Shown here: positions 27,055-34,729 of the stretch, in pieces
How the letters are laid out: each line of letters begins with the position of its first letter
Position numbering within the stretch: the stretch's first letter is position 1
Origin: Streptomyces caelestis
GTDB lineage: Bacteria > Actinomycetota > Actinomycetes > Streptomycetales > Streptomycetaceae
NCBI RefSeq assembly: GCF_001279005.1
Contig: NZ_LGCN01000119.1
Span: 124,001-188,000, forward strand
Length of the DNA: 64,000 nt
Direction of reading: 5' to 3'
The notes under the pieces: generated by a model
What the model was told of the DNA's origin: nothing
Database searches by the model: none
The model's input: only the letters and a program-made list of their open reading frames with translations
Translations under genes and position numbers: made by a program

Positions 27055-27468
27055 TCAGCCCCCGGGCTGGTTGATGTTGACCATCCAGGGGACGCCGAAG
27101 CGGTCCGTGCACATCCCGAACACGTCCCCCCACATCTGCTTCTCCAGCGGTACGGCCACCGAGCCGCCGCCGGACAGCTTCTCCCAGTAGCCGCGCAGCG
27201 CGGACCCGTCCTCGCCGCTGACGCACACGGCGAAGTTGTTCCCCGGGGCGTACCCCATGCCCGGCGGCATGTCGGCGCCCATGAAGGTGAAGCCGGCCGT
27301 GCTCGCCAGCATGCCGTGCATGATCTTGTCGGTGTTGTCGGCTCCGGCCCGGCCGAAGTCGCCGTACGTGGTGAGCCGCAGCTCGCCGCCGAAGACCTCC
27401 TTGTAGAACTCCAGCGCCTGCCGTGCGTTCCCGTCGAAGCTGAGGTACGGAGTGAGGAGCGAGGCCAT
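27055..27468 (-). CDS. VOC family (PhnB-like/glyoxalase-fold) protein
   Basis: A 137-residue protein with the paired beta-alpha-beta-beta-beta fold of the vicinal oxygen chelate superfamily: LTPYLSFDGNARQALEFYKE, VFGGEL, MHGMLASTAGFTFMGADMPP, and a closing FGVPWMVNINQP. It matches PhnB-type small proteins of unknown function; the metal ligands of true glyoxalase are not obvious. ATG 27468 has GGGAGG about 6 bases upstream and is preferred to the longer frame at 27492. It is followed by the Gfo/Idh gene after about 135 bp. Confidence 0.87.
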   Translation of the reverse strand: MASLLTPYLSFDGNARQALEFYKEVFGGELRLTTYGDFGRAGADNTDKIMHGMLASTAGFTFMGADMPPGMGYAPGNNFAVCVSGEDGSALRGYWEKLSGGGSVAVPLEKQMWGDVFGMCTDRFGVPWMVNINQPGG

Positions 27469-27686
27469 GATTACCTCCCGGAATGTCCGCAAAGGGCCGA
27501 CTGCGCGCAGCGTAACGCCGGGTATCGGCGCCCGCGCGGCGGCGGTGTGGCGGGCGGGGCCCCGATTCAGCGCCCCGTCTGCTGAATGCGTTCGCTTTCT
27601 TCTATTGGATTTCGGGCCGTGCGGGGGCCAGGCTGGTACGCGCTTTCCAAGATCGTGGGACGACAGCCGGAAGAGGTCACGCGCAC

Positions 27687-28544
27687 ATGCACACCCGCCG
27701 TATCGGTGACGTCGAGGTCGGTGCCGTCGGACTGGGCGCCATGCCCATGTCGATCGAGGGACGTCCGGACGAGGCCCGCTCCCTGGCCACCCTGCACGCC
27801 GCGCTGGACGCCGGTGTCACCCTGATCGACACCGCGGACTCGTACCACCTGCGCGCCGGCGAGGTCGGCCACAACGAGACCCTGATCGCCAAGGCCCTCG
27901 CCTCCCACGACCGGGGCGGCGACGTCCTGGTCGCCACCAAGGGCGGTCACCTGCGCCCCGGCGACGGCAGCTGGACGCAGGACGGCAGCCCCGCACACCT
28001 GAAGCGGGCCTGCGAGGCCTCCCTGCGCCGGCTCGGCGTGGAGGCCATCGGGCTCTACCAGTTCCACCGGCCCGACCCCCGCGTCCCGTACGCGGAGTCC
28101 GTCGGCGCGCTGCGCGAACTGCTGGACGAGGGGAAGATCCGCATGGCCGGCGTCTCCAACGCCGACCCGGAGCAGATCCGGCAGGCCGACGAGATCCTCG
28201 GCGGCCGGCTGGCCTCCGTGCAGAACAAGTTCTCCCCGGCCTTCCGCTCCAGCGAGCCGGAGCTGCGCCTGTGCGACGAGCTCGGTATCGCCTTCCTGCC
28301 CTACAGTCCGTTCGGCGGCATCGCCCGGGCCGGTGAACTCGCCTCGGCCCACGCCCCGTTCGCGCGGATCGCCCGGGCGCACGGGGTGAGCGCGTACCAG
28401 GTGTGCCTGGCGTGGATGCTCGCCAGGTCGCCGGTCGTCGTCCCCATCCCGGGCGCGAGCCGGCCGGAGTCGGTCACCGACTCGGCGGGCGCCGCCGGTC
28501 TCGTCCTGACGGCCGAGGACGTCGCGGAGCTGGACGCCGCCTGA
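27687..28544 (+). CDS. aldo/keto reductase
   Basis: A 285-residue (alpha/beta)8-barrel oxidoreductase. The catalytic tetrad is visible: Asp and Tyr in LIDTADSYHL, Lys in VATKGGH and His in YQFHRPDP. The C-terminal NADPH-binding segment reads PIPGASRPESV, and IAFLPYSPFGG is also typical. It reduces carbonyl compounds with NADPH in the cytoplasm; the natural substrate is not evident. ATG 27687 has a GGAAGAGG stretch upstream. It is followed after 122 bp by the ABC exporter gene on the same strand. Confidence 0.9.
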   Translation: MHTRRIGDVEVGAVGLGAMPMSIEGRPDEARSLATLHAALDAGVTLIDTADSYHLRAGEVGHNETLIAKALASHDRGGDVLVATKGGHLRPGDGSWTQDGSPAHLKRACEASLRRLGVEAIGLYQFHRPDPRVPYAESVGALRELLDEGKIRMAGVSNADPEQIRQADEILGGRLASVQNKFSPAFRSSEPELRLCDELGIAFLPYSPFGGIARAGELASAHAPFARIARAHGVSAYQVCLAWMLARSPVVVPIPGASRPESVTDSAGAAGLVLTAEDVAELDAA

Positions 28545-28624
28545 TTCCGCCCCGCCCGTCTCGGGCGCCGGACGCCGTGGGCGGACACCTCGCGTGCCTG
28601 GTGTACTCCTGGCGCGCAGGCCGA

Positions 28625-28636
28625 GAAAGCGCTTGC
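28625..28636. promoter_or_regulatory. LacI-type palindrome upstream of the second ABC exporter
   Basis: GAAAGCGCTTGC contains the AAGCGCTT core of LacI-family operators and lies 31 bp before the exporter ATG. No regulator of that family is encoded in the window. Confidence 0.35.
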
Positions 28637-28666
28637 TGAAGAAAGTCACAGGGAGGACCACCGCCC

Positions 28667-30436
28667 ATGGCGTCGTCGCCGGAAAGACCGCTCGACCACC
28701 GCTACCGCGGCGAGCACCCGATCCGCACCCTCGCCTATCTGTTCCGCGCCGACCGCGGCCGGCTCGCCGCCGCGGTCGGCGTCTTCACGGTCAAGCACAG
28801 CCCGGTCTGGCTGCTGCCGCTGATCACCGCGTCCATCATCGACACCGTCGTGCAGCACCAGCCGATCTCCCGGCTGTGGACCAGCGCCGGCGTCATCATG
28901 TTCATCCTGCTGGTCAACTACCCGCTGCACGTGCTGTACGTCCGCCTGCTGTACGGCAGCGTCCGCCGCATGGGCACCGCCCTGCGCTCCGCGCTGTGCA
29001 CCCGCATGCAGCAGCTCTCCATCGGCTACCACTCCCGGGTCAGCGCCGGTGTGCTCCAGGCCAAGGTCGTGCGGGACGTGGAGACCGTCGAGCAGATGGT
29101 GCAGCAGACCGCGGAGAACGGGCTCGGCGCGCTCACCGTCCTCACCGGCGGACTCGTCATCATCGCCGTCCGCACCCCCGAGTTCCTCCCCGTCTTCCTG
29201 ATCGTCGTGCCCGCCGCGGCCCTGCTCGTCGCCCGGCTCCGGTCCCGGCTGCGCACGCACAACGAGCACTTCCGCCACGAGGTGGAGACGCTGTCCTCAC
29301 GGGTGACGGAGATGACCCGGCTCATCCCCGTCACCCGCGCCCACGGCCTGGAGGGCAAGGCGCTGCGCCGGATGAACGGCACCCTGAACCGGCTGCTCAC
29401 CTCCGGGATGCGCCTGGACCTGGTCAACGGCCGGTTCGGCTCGCTGGCCTGGGTCGTCCTCAACGTCGTCGGCGTGTGCGTGCTGACCGGCGCGGCTCTC
29501 ATCTCGTACTACGACGTCTGGGGCGTCACCGCCGGCGACGTCGTGATGCTCAGCGCCTTCCTGACCACGCTCACCAACTCCACGACCACGCTGGCGGGGC
29601 TGGCCCCGGTCATCACCAAGGGGCTGGAGTCCGTCCGCTCGGTCGGCGAGGTCCTCCAGGCCCCCGAACTGGAGGACAACGCGGGCAAGGCGGAGGTCGA
29701 CGGAGTGCGCGGCGCGATCACCTTCGAGGGCGTCGGCCACGCGTACGAGACCGACGGGCGCCCCGCCGTGCGCGACTTCACCCTCGATGTCGCCCCGGGC
29801 GAGACCATCGCGCTCGTCGGCGCCTCCGGGGCGGGCAAGTCCACCGTGCTCAACCTGGTCATCGGCTTCATCCGCCCGACCTCCGGCCGGCTGCTGCTCG
29901 ACGGCGCCGACATGAGCGGCCTCGATCTGCGCACCTACCGGCGCTTCCTGTCCGTGGTGCCCCAGGAGTCGATCCTGTTCGACGGCACCGTCCGGGAGAA
30001 CGTCGCCTACGGCATGGACGACGCCGACGAGGAGGCGGTGCGGGCCGCGCTGCGCGACGCCAACGCGCTGGAGTTCGTCGACCGGCTGCCCCAGGGCCTC
30101 GACACCCTCGTCGGGGAGCGCGGTGCACGGCTGTCCGGCGGACAGCGCCAGCGCCTCGCCATCGCCCGCGCGCTGATCCGGGACCCGAAGGTGCTGGTCC
30201 TCGACGAGGCGACCTCGGCCCTCGACACCCGCTCGGAGGCGCTGGTGCAGGAGGCCCTCGGCCGACTGCTGCGCGGGCGCACCACGTTCGTGGTGGCCCA
30301 CCGGCTCTCCACCGTGCGCGGCGCCGACCGGATCGTGGTGATGGCGGACGGCCGGATCCAGGAGATCGGCACCCATGAGGACCTGCTGCGCCGGGGAGGG
30401 GCGTACACGGCGCTGCACAGCGGTCAGGTGGCCTGA
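28667..30436 (+). CDS. ABC exporter, fused permease and ATPase
   Basis: A 589-residue homodimer-type ABC exporter. Transmembrane helices occupy roughly residues 30-320. The ATPase carries Walker A GASGAGKST, Q-loop PQES, signature LSGGQRQRLAIARAL, Walker B VLVLDEATSALD and H-loop VVAHRLSTV, all intact. ATG 28667 has GGGAGG upstream. It is not closely similar to the exporter at 541-2295 apart from general family motifs. The neighbourhood gives no cargo; drug or lipid export is the usual guess for such stand-alone transporters. The region just upstream holds a LacI-like palindrome. Confidence 0.93.
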   Translation: MASSPERPLDHRYRGEHPIRTLAYLFRADRGRLAAAVGVFTVKHSPVWLLPLITASIIDTVVQHQPISRLWTSAGVIMFILLVNYPLHVLYVRLLYGSVRRMGTALRSALCTRMQQLSIGYHSRVSAGVLQAKVVRDVETVEQMVQQTAENGLGALTVLTGGLVIIAVRTPEFLPVFLIVVPAAALLVARLRSRLRTHNEHFRHEVETLSSRVTEMTRLIPVTRAHGLEGKALRRMNGTLNRLLTSGMRLDLVNGRFGSLAWVVLNVVGVCVLTGAALISYYDVWGVTAGDVVMLSAFLTTLTNSTTTLAGLAPVITKGLESVRSVGEVLQAPELEDNAGKAEVDGVRGAITFEGVGHAYETDGRPAVRDFTLDVAPGETIALVGASGAGKSTVLNLVIGFIRPTSGRLLLDGADMSGLDLRTYRRFLSVVPQESILFDGTVRENVAYGMDDADEEAVRAALRDANALEFVDRLPQGLDTLVGERGARLSGGQRQRLAIARALIRDPKVLVLDEATSALDTRSEALVQEALGRLLRGRTTFVVAHRLSTVRGADRIVVMADGRIQEIGTHEDLLRRGGAYTALHSGQVA

Positions 30437-30548
30437 TCGCCCGGTCATGGTACGGCGGTTTTCGGTCAATTGCGGTCGGTCGGGCAAGTGGGGTGAGTGC
30501 TTCCGCCTACTCCGGGCATACGGAGCGAAAACCAGAGAGGGGCGCTTC

Positions 30549-30809
30549 GTGCTCGCACCGGATCCCAAGGTCGTCAGACGGTTGCTCACACGGTACGCGA
30601 CGCTGCGGATAGCTCAGGCGGAACGGTACTCGTCGGAGGCGGCGCGTGAACTGGACGACGTCAGCGAGACGCTCTGCGTGATGACGGGGGCGTCCCGCGT
30701 CCAGGACGCCATCGCCCTGGCCGACGCCCTGCTCGACGGGGCACGGCCCGCCGCGGGCCGGGCGGCCCCGCGGGCGGACGGGGAGAGCAGCCTGCCCCTG
30801 GCCGTCTGA
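30549..30809 (+). CDS. DUF5133 small protein, 86 residues
   Basis: An 86-residue soluble protein that fits DUF5133, a Streptomyces family of small helical proteins: VLAPDPKVVRRLLTRYATLR, YSSEAARELDDVSETLCVMT and GASRVQDAIALADALL. A single cysteine in TLCVMTG is characteristic. The function is unknown. The GTG at 30549 follows a GAGAGGGG-type ribosome site; longer frames give unlikely N-termini. It lies 112 bp after the ABC exporter and converges on the GlxA regulator with 21 bp between stops. Confidence 0.78.
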   Translation: MLAPDPKVVRRLLTRYATLRIAQAERYSSEAARELDDVSETLCVMTGASRVQDAIALADALLDGARPAAGRAAPRADGESSLPLAV

Positions 30810-30830
30810 GCCGCCGGACCGCTCACCCGT

Positions 30831-31802
30831 TCACCCGCTGCCCGCGACGGCGGCGCGCCGTCCGTTGAACGCCGAGCGGTAGGCGTACGGCGTCGTGCCC
30901 ACGACCTTGCGGAACCGTTCGCGGAAGGCCGTGGGCGAACCGAACCCTGCCTGCCGGGCGATCCGCTCGACCGTGTGGTCGCTGTTCTCCAGCAGGTACT
31001 GGGCGCGCCGCACCCGCGCCCGCAGCAGCCACTGCAGCGGCGTGGTGCCCGTCTGCTCACGGAACCGGCGGCTGAAGGTGCGCTCGCTCAGGCCGGCCCG
31101 CGCCGCCATCGCCCCGAGGGTGACCTCGTGCGCCAGATTGTCCTCGATCCACTCCAGCAGCGGTTCCAGATCCGACCCGCGGGGCACGGGCGGGTGCTCG
31201 TGCACGATGAACTGGGCCTGGCCGCCCTCCCGCTCCAGCGGCATCACCGACATCCGGGCGGCGTTCGCGGCCACGGCCGATCCCAGGTCCCGGCGGATCA
31301 TGTGCAGGCACATGTCCAGCGCGGCGGCGGCGCCGGCCGAGGTGAGGATCTGCCCGTTGTCGACGTAGAGCACGTCCGGCTGCACGTCGACGCGGGGGAA
31401 GTCCCGGGCGAGCCGCCCGGCGGCCACCCAGTGCGTGGTGGCGCGCAGGCCGTCCAGCAGCCCGGCCTCCGCCAGCACGAACGCGCCCACGCACACCGAG
31501 GCGATCCGGGTGCCCGCCCCGGCCGCGTCCCGCAGGGCCGCGAGCACGGCGGGCGAGAGCGGGGCCGCGCCCTCGGCGCGGCCCGGGACGATGATCGTGT
31601 CGGCGTCCGCCAGCGCTTGGAGTCCGCGCTCGACGCGCAGGGTGAAACCGCCGTCCGCGATCACCTCCGGCCGCTCGGCGCACAGCCGGACCCGGTAGGG
31701 GCGCCGGCCGTCGGGCAGCCGCGTCCAGTCGAGGACCTGCATGGGCGCCGCCATGTCGAACGGCACGACCCCATCGAGAACCAGAATCGCCACGGAGTGC
31801 AT
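30831..31802 (-). CDS. GlxA family regulator (DJ-1/PfpI plus AraC helix-turn-helix)
   Basis: A 323-residue regulator. Residues 1-180 form a class I glutamine amidotransferase-like (DJ-1/PfpI) domain with the nucleophile-elbow region ASVCVGAFVLAEAGLL. Residues 215-310 hold the AraC DNA-binding domain with two helix-turn-helices (VTLGAMAARAGLSERTFSRR and ERIARQAGFGSPTAFRERFR). This is the GlxA/FtrA type, often controlling amine, arginine or nitrile metabolism. ATG 31802 and GTG 31811 are both possible starts. It is divergent from the DUF2269 membrane gene across about 190 bp, making that gene a possible target. Confidence 0.9.
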   Translation of the reverse strand: MHSVAILVLDGVVPFDMAAPMQVLDWTRLPDGRRPYRVRLCAERPEVIADGGFTLRVERGLQALADADTIIVPGRAEGAAPLSPAVLAALRDAAGAGTRIASVCVGAFVLAEAGLLDGLRATTHWVAAGRLARDFPRVDVQPDVLYVDNGQILTSAGAAAALDMCLHMIRRDLGSAVAANAARMSVMPLEREGGQAQFIVHEHPPVPRGSDLEPLLEWIEDNLAHEVTLGAMAARAGLSERTFSRRFREQTGTTPLQWLLRARVRRAQYLLENSDHTVERIARQAGFGSPTAFRERFRKVVGTTPYAYRSAFNGRRAAVAGSG

Positions 31803-31990
31803 GACCGCCACGATAGGCGGTTTCCCGCCACCTTCGGGACCAGCGGCACAGGGGCGGTGACGCGGGCGATCCGTGGTGAACCGCCTTGGCGAGAACCCGT
31901 CGGAACCTGTCGTTTCAGCCCCTGGGTGATCACCCGGCGGGTCCCTAACGTGAGCCCGGCACCGCCGATCACACCAAGGAAAGAGTTCCG

Positions 31991-32464
31991 GTGACCAAGC
32001 TCCTGCTGTCCCTCCACGTCCTGGCCGCCATCGTCGCCGTCGGTCCCGTCACCGTCGCGGCCAGCATGTTCCCGCCGGCCGTACGCCGCGCCCTCCCGGC
32101 GGAGGGCGGCGAACCCGTCGCGACGGCCGTGGCCACCGTCGCGCTGCTCCACCGCATCTGCCGGGTCTACGCCCGCGTGGGGATCGCGGTGCCCCTCCTC
32201 GGTCTCGCCACCGCGCTGGCGATGGGCGTCCTGGACGACGGCTGGCTCGTCACCTCGGTCGGCCTCACCGCGGCCGCCGCCGGGGTCCTGCTCGCCTTCG
32301 TGCTGCCCCGGCAGGACGAACTCGTCGGACAGCTGGGCGGGAGCCGGCCCGTCGACCGCCGGAGCACGGTACGACTCGCCATGTTCACCGGGGTGTTCAA
32401 CCTGCTGTGGGCGACCGTCACCGCCCTGATGATCGTCCGCCCCGGCTCGACGACGGGCGCCTGA
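31991..32464 (+). CDS. DUF2269-like integral membrane protein
   Basis: A 157-residue protein with four hydrophobic segments: LLLSLHVLAAIVAVGPVTVA, VGIAVPLLGLATALAMGVL, SVGLTAAAAGVLLAFVLP and FTGVFNLLWATVTALMIV. The pattern is like DUF2269/predicted integral membrane proteins. GTG 31991 is preceded by an AAGGAAAG-type site. The divergent GlxA regulator is a plausible controller. No transport or enzymatic motif is seen, so the function is unknown. Confidence 0.78.
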   Translation: MTKLLLSLHVLAAIVAVGPVTVAASMFPPAVRRALPAEGGEPVATAVATVALLHRICRVYARVGIAVPLLGLATALAMGVLDDGWLVTSVGLTAAAAGVLLAFVLPRQDELVGQLGGSRPVDRRSTVRLAMFTGVFNLLWATVTALMIVRPGSTTGA

Positions 32465-32567
32465 CCGCCCGGACCGCCCGGAGTCACCGATCTGCGCCTG
32501 ATGTCCGTAATGCCCGTTCCGTGTTCCGTCGTGCCGGGGAATTCCCCCTTCGGGAGGGTCGGCCGCC

Positions 32568-32573
32568 TAGACT
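32568..32573 (+). promoter_or_regulatory. -10-like TAGACT upstream of the small 67-residue gene
   Basis: TAGACT lies 52 bp before the GTG at 32625 and matches the TAGACT used by the leaderless PPOX gene. A -35 was not convincing. Confidence 0.35.
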
Positions 32574-32624
32574 CTGCAGTCGCGTCCCGCATCGGGGCCG
32601 ACGAGCAGAAAGGCACGTTGACGG

Positions 32625-32828
32625 GTGTTCCAGGATTCCCCCATCTACGACCGACTCATCGCGGAGTGCGGCGACGTGCCCGCACAGGTGCGACGCGAGG
32701 CCGAACGCGTGAGCAGGGAGCTGGAGCTGGTCATGCGGCCCCTGCAGTCTCCCGGCCTCGACCGGCCGCACTCCCCGGGCAACGGCTGGCAGCGTACCGC
32801 CCTGCTGCCGGGACCGCGGTCGCACTGA
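32625..32828 (+). CDS. small hypothetical protein, 67 residues
   Basis: A 67-residue protein opening MFQDSPIYDRLIAECGDVPA with a central helix (VRREAERVSRELELVM) and a Pro/Gly-rich tail. No domain is recognised; similar proteins occur widely in Streptomyces. GTG 32625 has AAAGG upstream. It converges on tgmB, separated by 21 bp. Whether it belongs to the tgm system is unknown; it has no RiPP precursor features and lies on the other strand. Confidence 0.65.
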   Translation: MFQDSPIYDRLIAECGDVPAQVRREAERVSRELELVMRPLQSPGLDRPHSPGNGWQRTALLPGPRSH

Positions 32829-32849
32829 GCCCGGTGCGGTGACGGGCCC

Positions 32850-33833
32850 TCACCGCACCGTGCTGCCCGCCTCGGCCGGCTCGGCGGGTTCGTCGGGAAG
32901 GGGACGGGACAGCCACTCGGCGATGGTCCGGGCGATCGGTTGCCCCGTTTCCACCTCCACGAACCCGAACTGCCCCGACTGGTTGCATTCCAGGAACCAC
33001 CAGGTCCCGTCGGCGTCCTCGGCGAAGTCGAAAGCGCCGTACGCCAGTTCGGACCGGCGCAGATAGTCGCGTACGGCATCGGCGGTGCGCGCCGGGACCT
33101 CGACCGGCTCCCAGGGCGACCCGGGAGCGGCGAAACGCACGTCCACCTCCTCCGGATCCGCGTCCGGCCGCGTCGCCTTGCGGGCCGCCAGCAGCCGCTC
33201 GCCCACCGCGGTGAGCCGGATGTCGGCCCGCTTGGCGATCCGCCGCTGCAGCAGCGTCGGTCCGAACGCGACCGCGGAGAAGTCCGTGTCCGGCGCCACC
33301 CTGCTGGTCGGCACCGCCCTCGGCGGGTCCTGCGGATGCGCCCCCGACACCGGCTTGACCACCAGGTCCGGGAAACGCTCCGCGAACTCCCGCGCGGCAC
33401 GCGGGAACGTGGTGATCACCGTGGCCGGCACGGGCAGGCCGCAGCGCTGGGCCAGCCGCAGCTGCCACGGCTTGTGGCGGGCCTGCCGGGCCGCGTCCGG
33501 GTGGTTCATCCACCGCGCGTCACCACCGCGCAGCATGCCGTAGAGCGCCTGCGAGGCCTCCTCGGTCAGCCATGCGGACGGCTGCGCCGCGCGCCCGGCC
33601 GGCGTGCCGGGCCGGCGCACCCACACGGACCGCAGCCCGCAGATGCCCACCAGCCGCCCGCCGACGGACAGATGGCCGCGGAAGCGGCCGTGGACGTACT
33701 CGCCGGACAGCGAGACGCCGCCCGTCAGATCGGCGGGATCGAGGCGCACCACCGGTACACCGGAGCCGTTCAGATGGACGACCACCATGTCGGCGGTCAC
33801 GTCCTCCTCGCAGGTGAGGATCAGCACGGTCAT
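32850..33833 (-). CDS. tgmB: ATP-grasp ribosomal peptide maturase TgmB
   Basis: A 327-residue ATP-grasp ligase of the MvdC/MvdD-like maturase group that builds graspetides, that is, ester or amide macrocycles between side chains of a ribosomal peptide. Features include the N-terminal strand TVLILTCEEDVTADMVVVHL, LVVKPVSGAHPQDPP, LLQRRIAKRADIRLTAVGER, GAFDFAEDADGTWWFLECNQSGQF with the metal-binding Glu-x-Asn, typical of this SAV_5884-like subfamily. ATG 33833 starts 16 bp after the stop of the precursor gene tgmA, so the two are cotranscribed. It installs rings in TgmA, presumably Thr/Ser/Lys to Asp. Confidence 0.9.
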   Translation of the reverse strand: MTVLILTCEEDVTADMVVVHLNGSGVPVVRLDPADLTGGVSLSGEYVHGRFRGHLSVGGRLVGICGLRSVWVRRPGTPAGRAAQPSAWLTEEASQALYGMLRGGDARWMNHPDAARQARHKPWQLRLAQRCGLPVPATVITTFPRAAREFAERFPDLVVKPVSGAHPQDPPRAVPTSRVAPDTDFSAVAFGPTLLQRRIAKRADIRLTAVGERLLAARKATRPDADPEEVDVRFAAPGSPWEPVEVPARTADAVRDYLRRSELAYGAFDFAEDADGTWWFLECNQSGQFGFVEVETGQPIARTIAEWLSRPLPDEPAEPAEAGSTVR

Positions 33834-33849
33834 GGTTCACGGTCCGCGT

Positions 33850-34041
33850 TCAGTCGTCGAAGTGGGTCTTGGAGCCCGCGGTGGACGTCGTCGTCCCCGC
33901 CTCGCGCAACAGTGCGTGGTCGCAGGCCGCGATCCGCCCGTCGCCGAGTACGTTCAACTGCAGTCCGGAGTCATACGCGTACGGAGTGGCAACGGCCAAC
34001 TCCACCGCCGGACGTGCGTAGTTGAGCGCGAACGGTTGCAT
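33850..34041 (-). CDS. tgmA: TgmA, ATP-grasp-modified RiPP precursor
   Basis: A 63-residue precursor peptide. The leader MQPFALNYARPAVELAVATP contains the PFALNYAR motif typical of the GRASP-target precursor family. The middle YAYDSGLQLNVLGDGRIAAC and the C-terminal core, about GTTTSTAGSKTHFDD, follow. The core offers Thr/Ser/Lys nucleophiles and two terminal Asp acceptors, as expected for graspetide rings. ATG 34041 has GGGAG 6 bases upstream. The maturase tgmB follows after 16 bp. No protease, transporter or methyltransferase gene is next to the pair. Confidence 0.9.
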   Translation of the reverse strand: MQPFALNYARPAVELAVATPYAYDSGLQLNVLGDGRIAACDHALLREAGTTTSTAGSKTHFDD

Positions 34042-34073
34042 CGTCTCTCCCTCGTCGGTGCTGCGCCGAGCAG

Positions 34074-34098
34074 GCAACGGCCCACGGTGCGCCGTTGC
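34074..34098 (-). promoter_or_regulatory. hairpin in the tgmA 5' leader
   Basis: GCAACGGC and GCCGTTGC form a perfect 8-bp stem around a 9-base loop, ending 33 bp upstream of the tgmA start. It lies between a TATAAG-type -10 (about 34130) and the ribosome site, so it is likely in the mRNA leader. Confidence 0.5.
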
Positions 34099-34161
34099 TT
34101 GGTCCGCCGACTTCTTTTGGCTTCCAGAGACTTATACGAATCGAACGAGTGGTTGGTTTCC

Positions 34162-34488
34162 TTACGGAGCGTAATCATCGGCGGGTCGCCGACCGCTCCG
34201 CCGGAGAGCTCCTCCGGGAGCCCGGGCGCCGGAGGAACCCCGCAGGGTGCGCAGAGCCAGCAGCAGCACGCCCACGTCGTCCAGATAGACCGGATCGGGC
34301 AACAGGTCGGTCGGCAGCACCAGATAGAGAACCGCGCCCCAGAACACCCAGCGGGGCCCCGTGGGCAGACCCGCGTGACGCAACTCACGCCGTGTGCGCA
34401 CCAGTCGGACCAGGACGGCGATGGCGCCGGCCAGCACCGCGGCCGCGAGGACCGCGGCGACGACGAGCAGCACGGTGGTCGTCTCCAA
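34162..34488 (-). CDS. DUF1232/YkvA-like membrane protein
   Basis: A 108-residue protein with an N-terminal transmembrane helix (TTTVLLVVAAVLAAAVLAGA) and a DUF1232-type segment reading WVFWGAVLYLVLPTDLLPDP, then VYLDDVGVLLLALRTL, the family hallmark. The start is a TTG at 34488, chosen because GGAGG lies 8 bases upstream; the longer frame to 34593 is a poorer choice. The function of DUF1232 is unknown, possibly membrane stress. It precedes the tgmA promoter on the same strand, separated by 120 bp. Confidence 0.75.
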   Translation of the reverse strand: METTTVLLVVAAVLAAAVLAGAIAVLVRLVRTRRELRHAGLPTGPRWVFWGAVLYLVLPTDLLPDPVYLDDVGVLLLALRTLRGSSGARAPGGALRRSGRRPADDYAP

Positions 34489-34729
34489 GGGACCGCCCTC
34501 CTTCCGTGACCCGTGCCGCGGCCTCGCCGCGGCACAGCCTGCACTGAGCGGATTCCCGCTCGCGGCGCCGGTATGGCGGCGGGGACCGGCCATACGCGCA
34601 CACGCCCGGTGCCCCGCGGGATCCGTGCGAAACGACGGATCACCGCAGGTCGTCCCGGTGCCTCAACCGAGTGGCGGCACGGGGTGGGGGCGCCTAGAAA
34701 TGGTCATCAGCCTTCTCATGGAGCCGATC

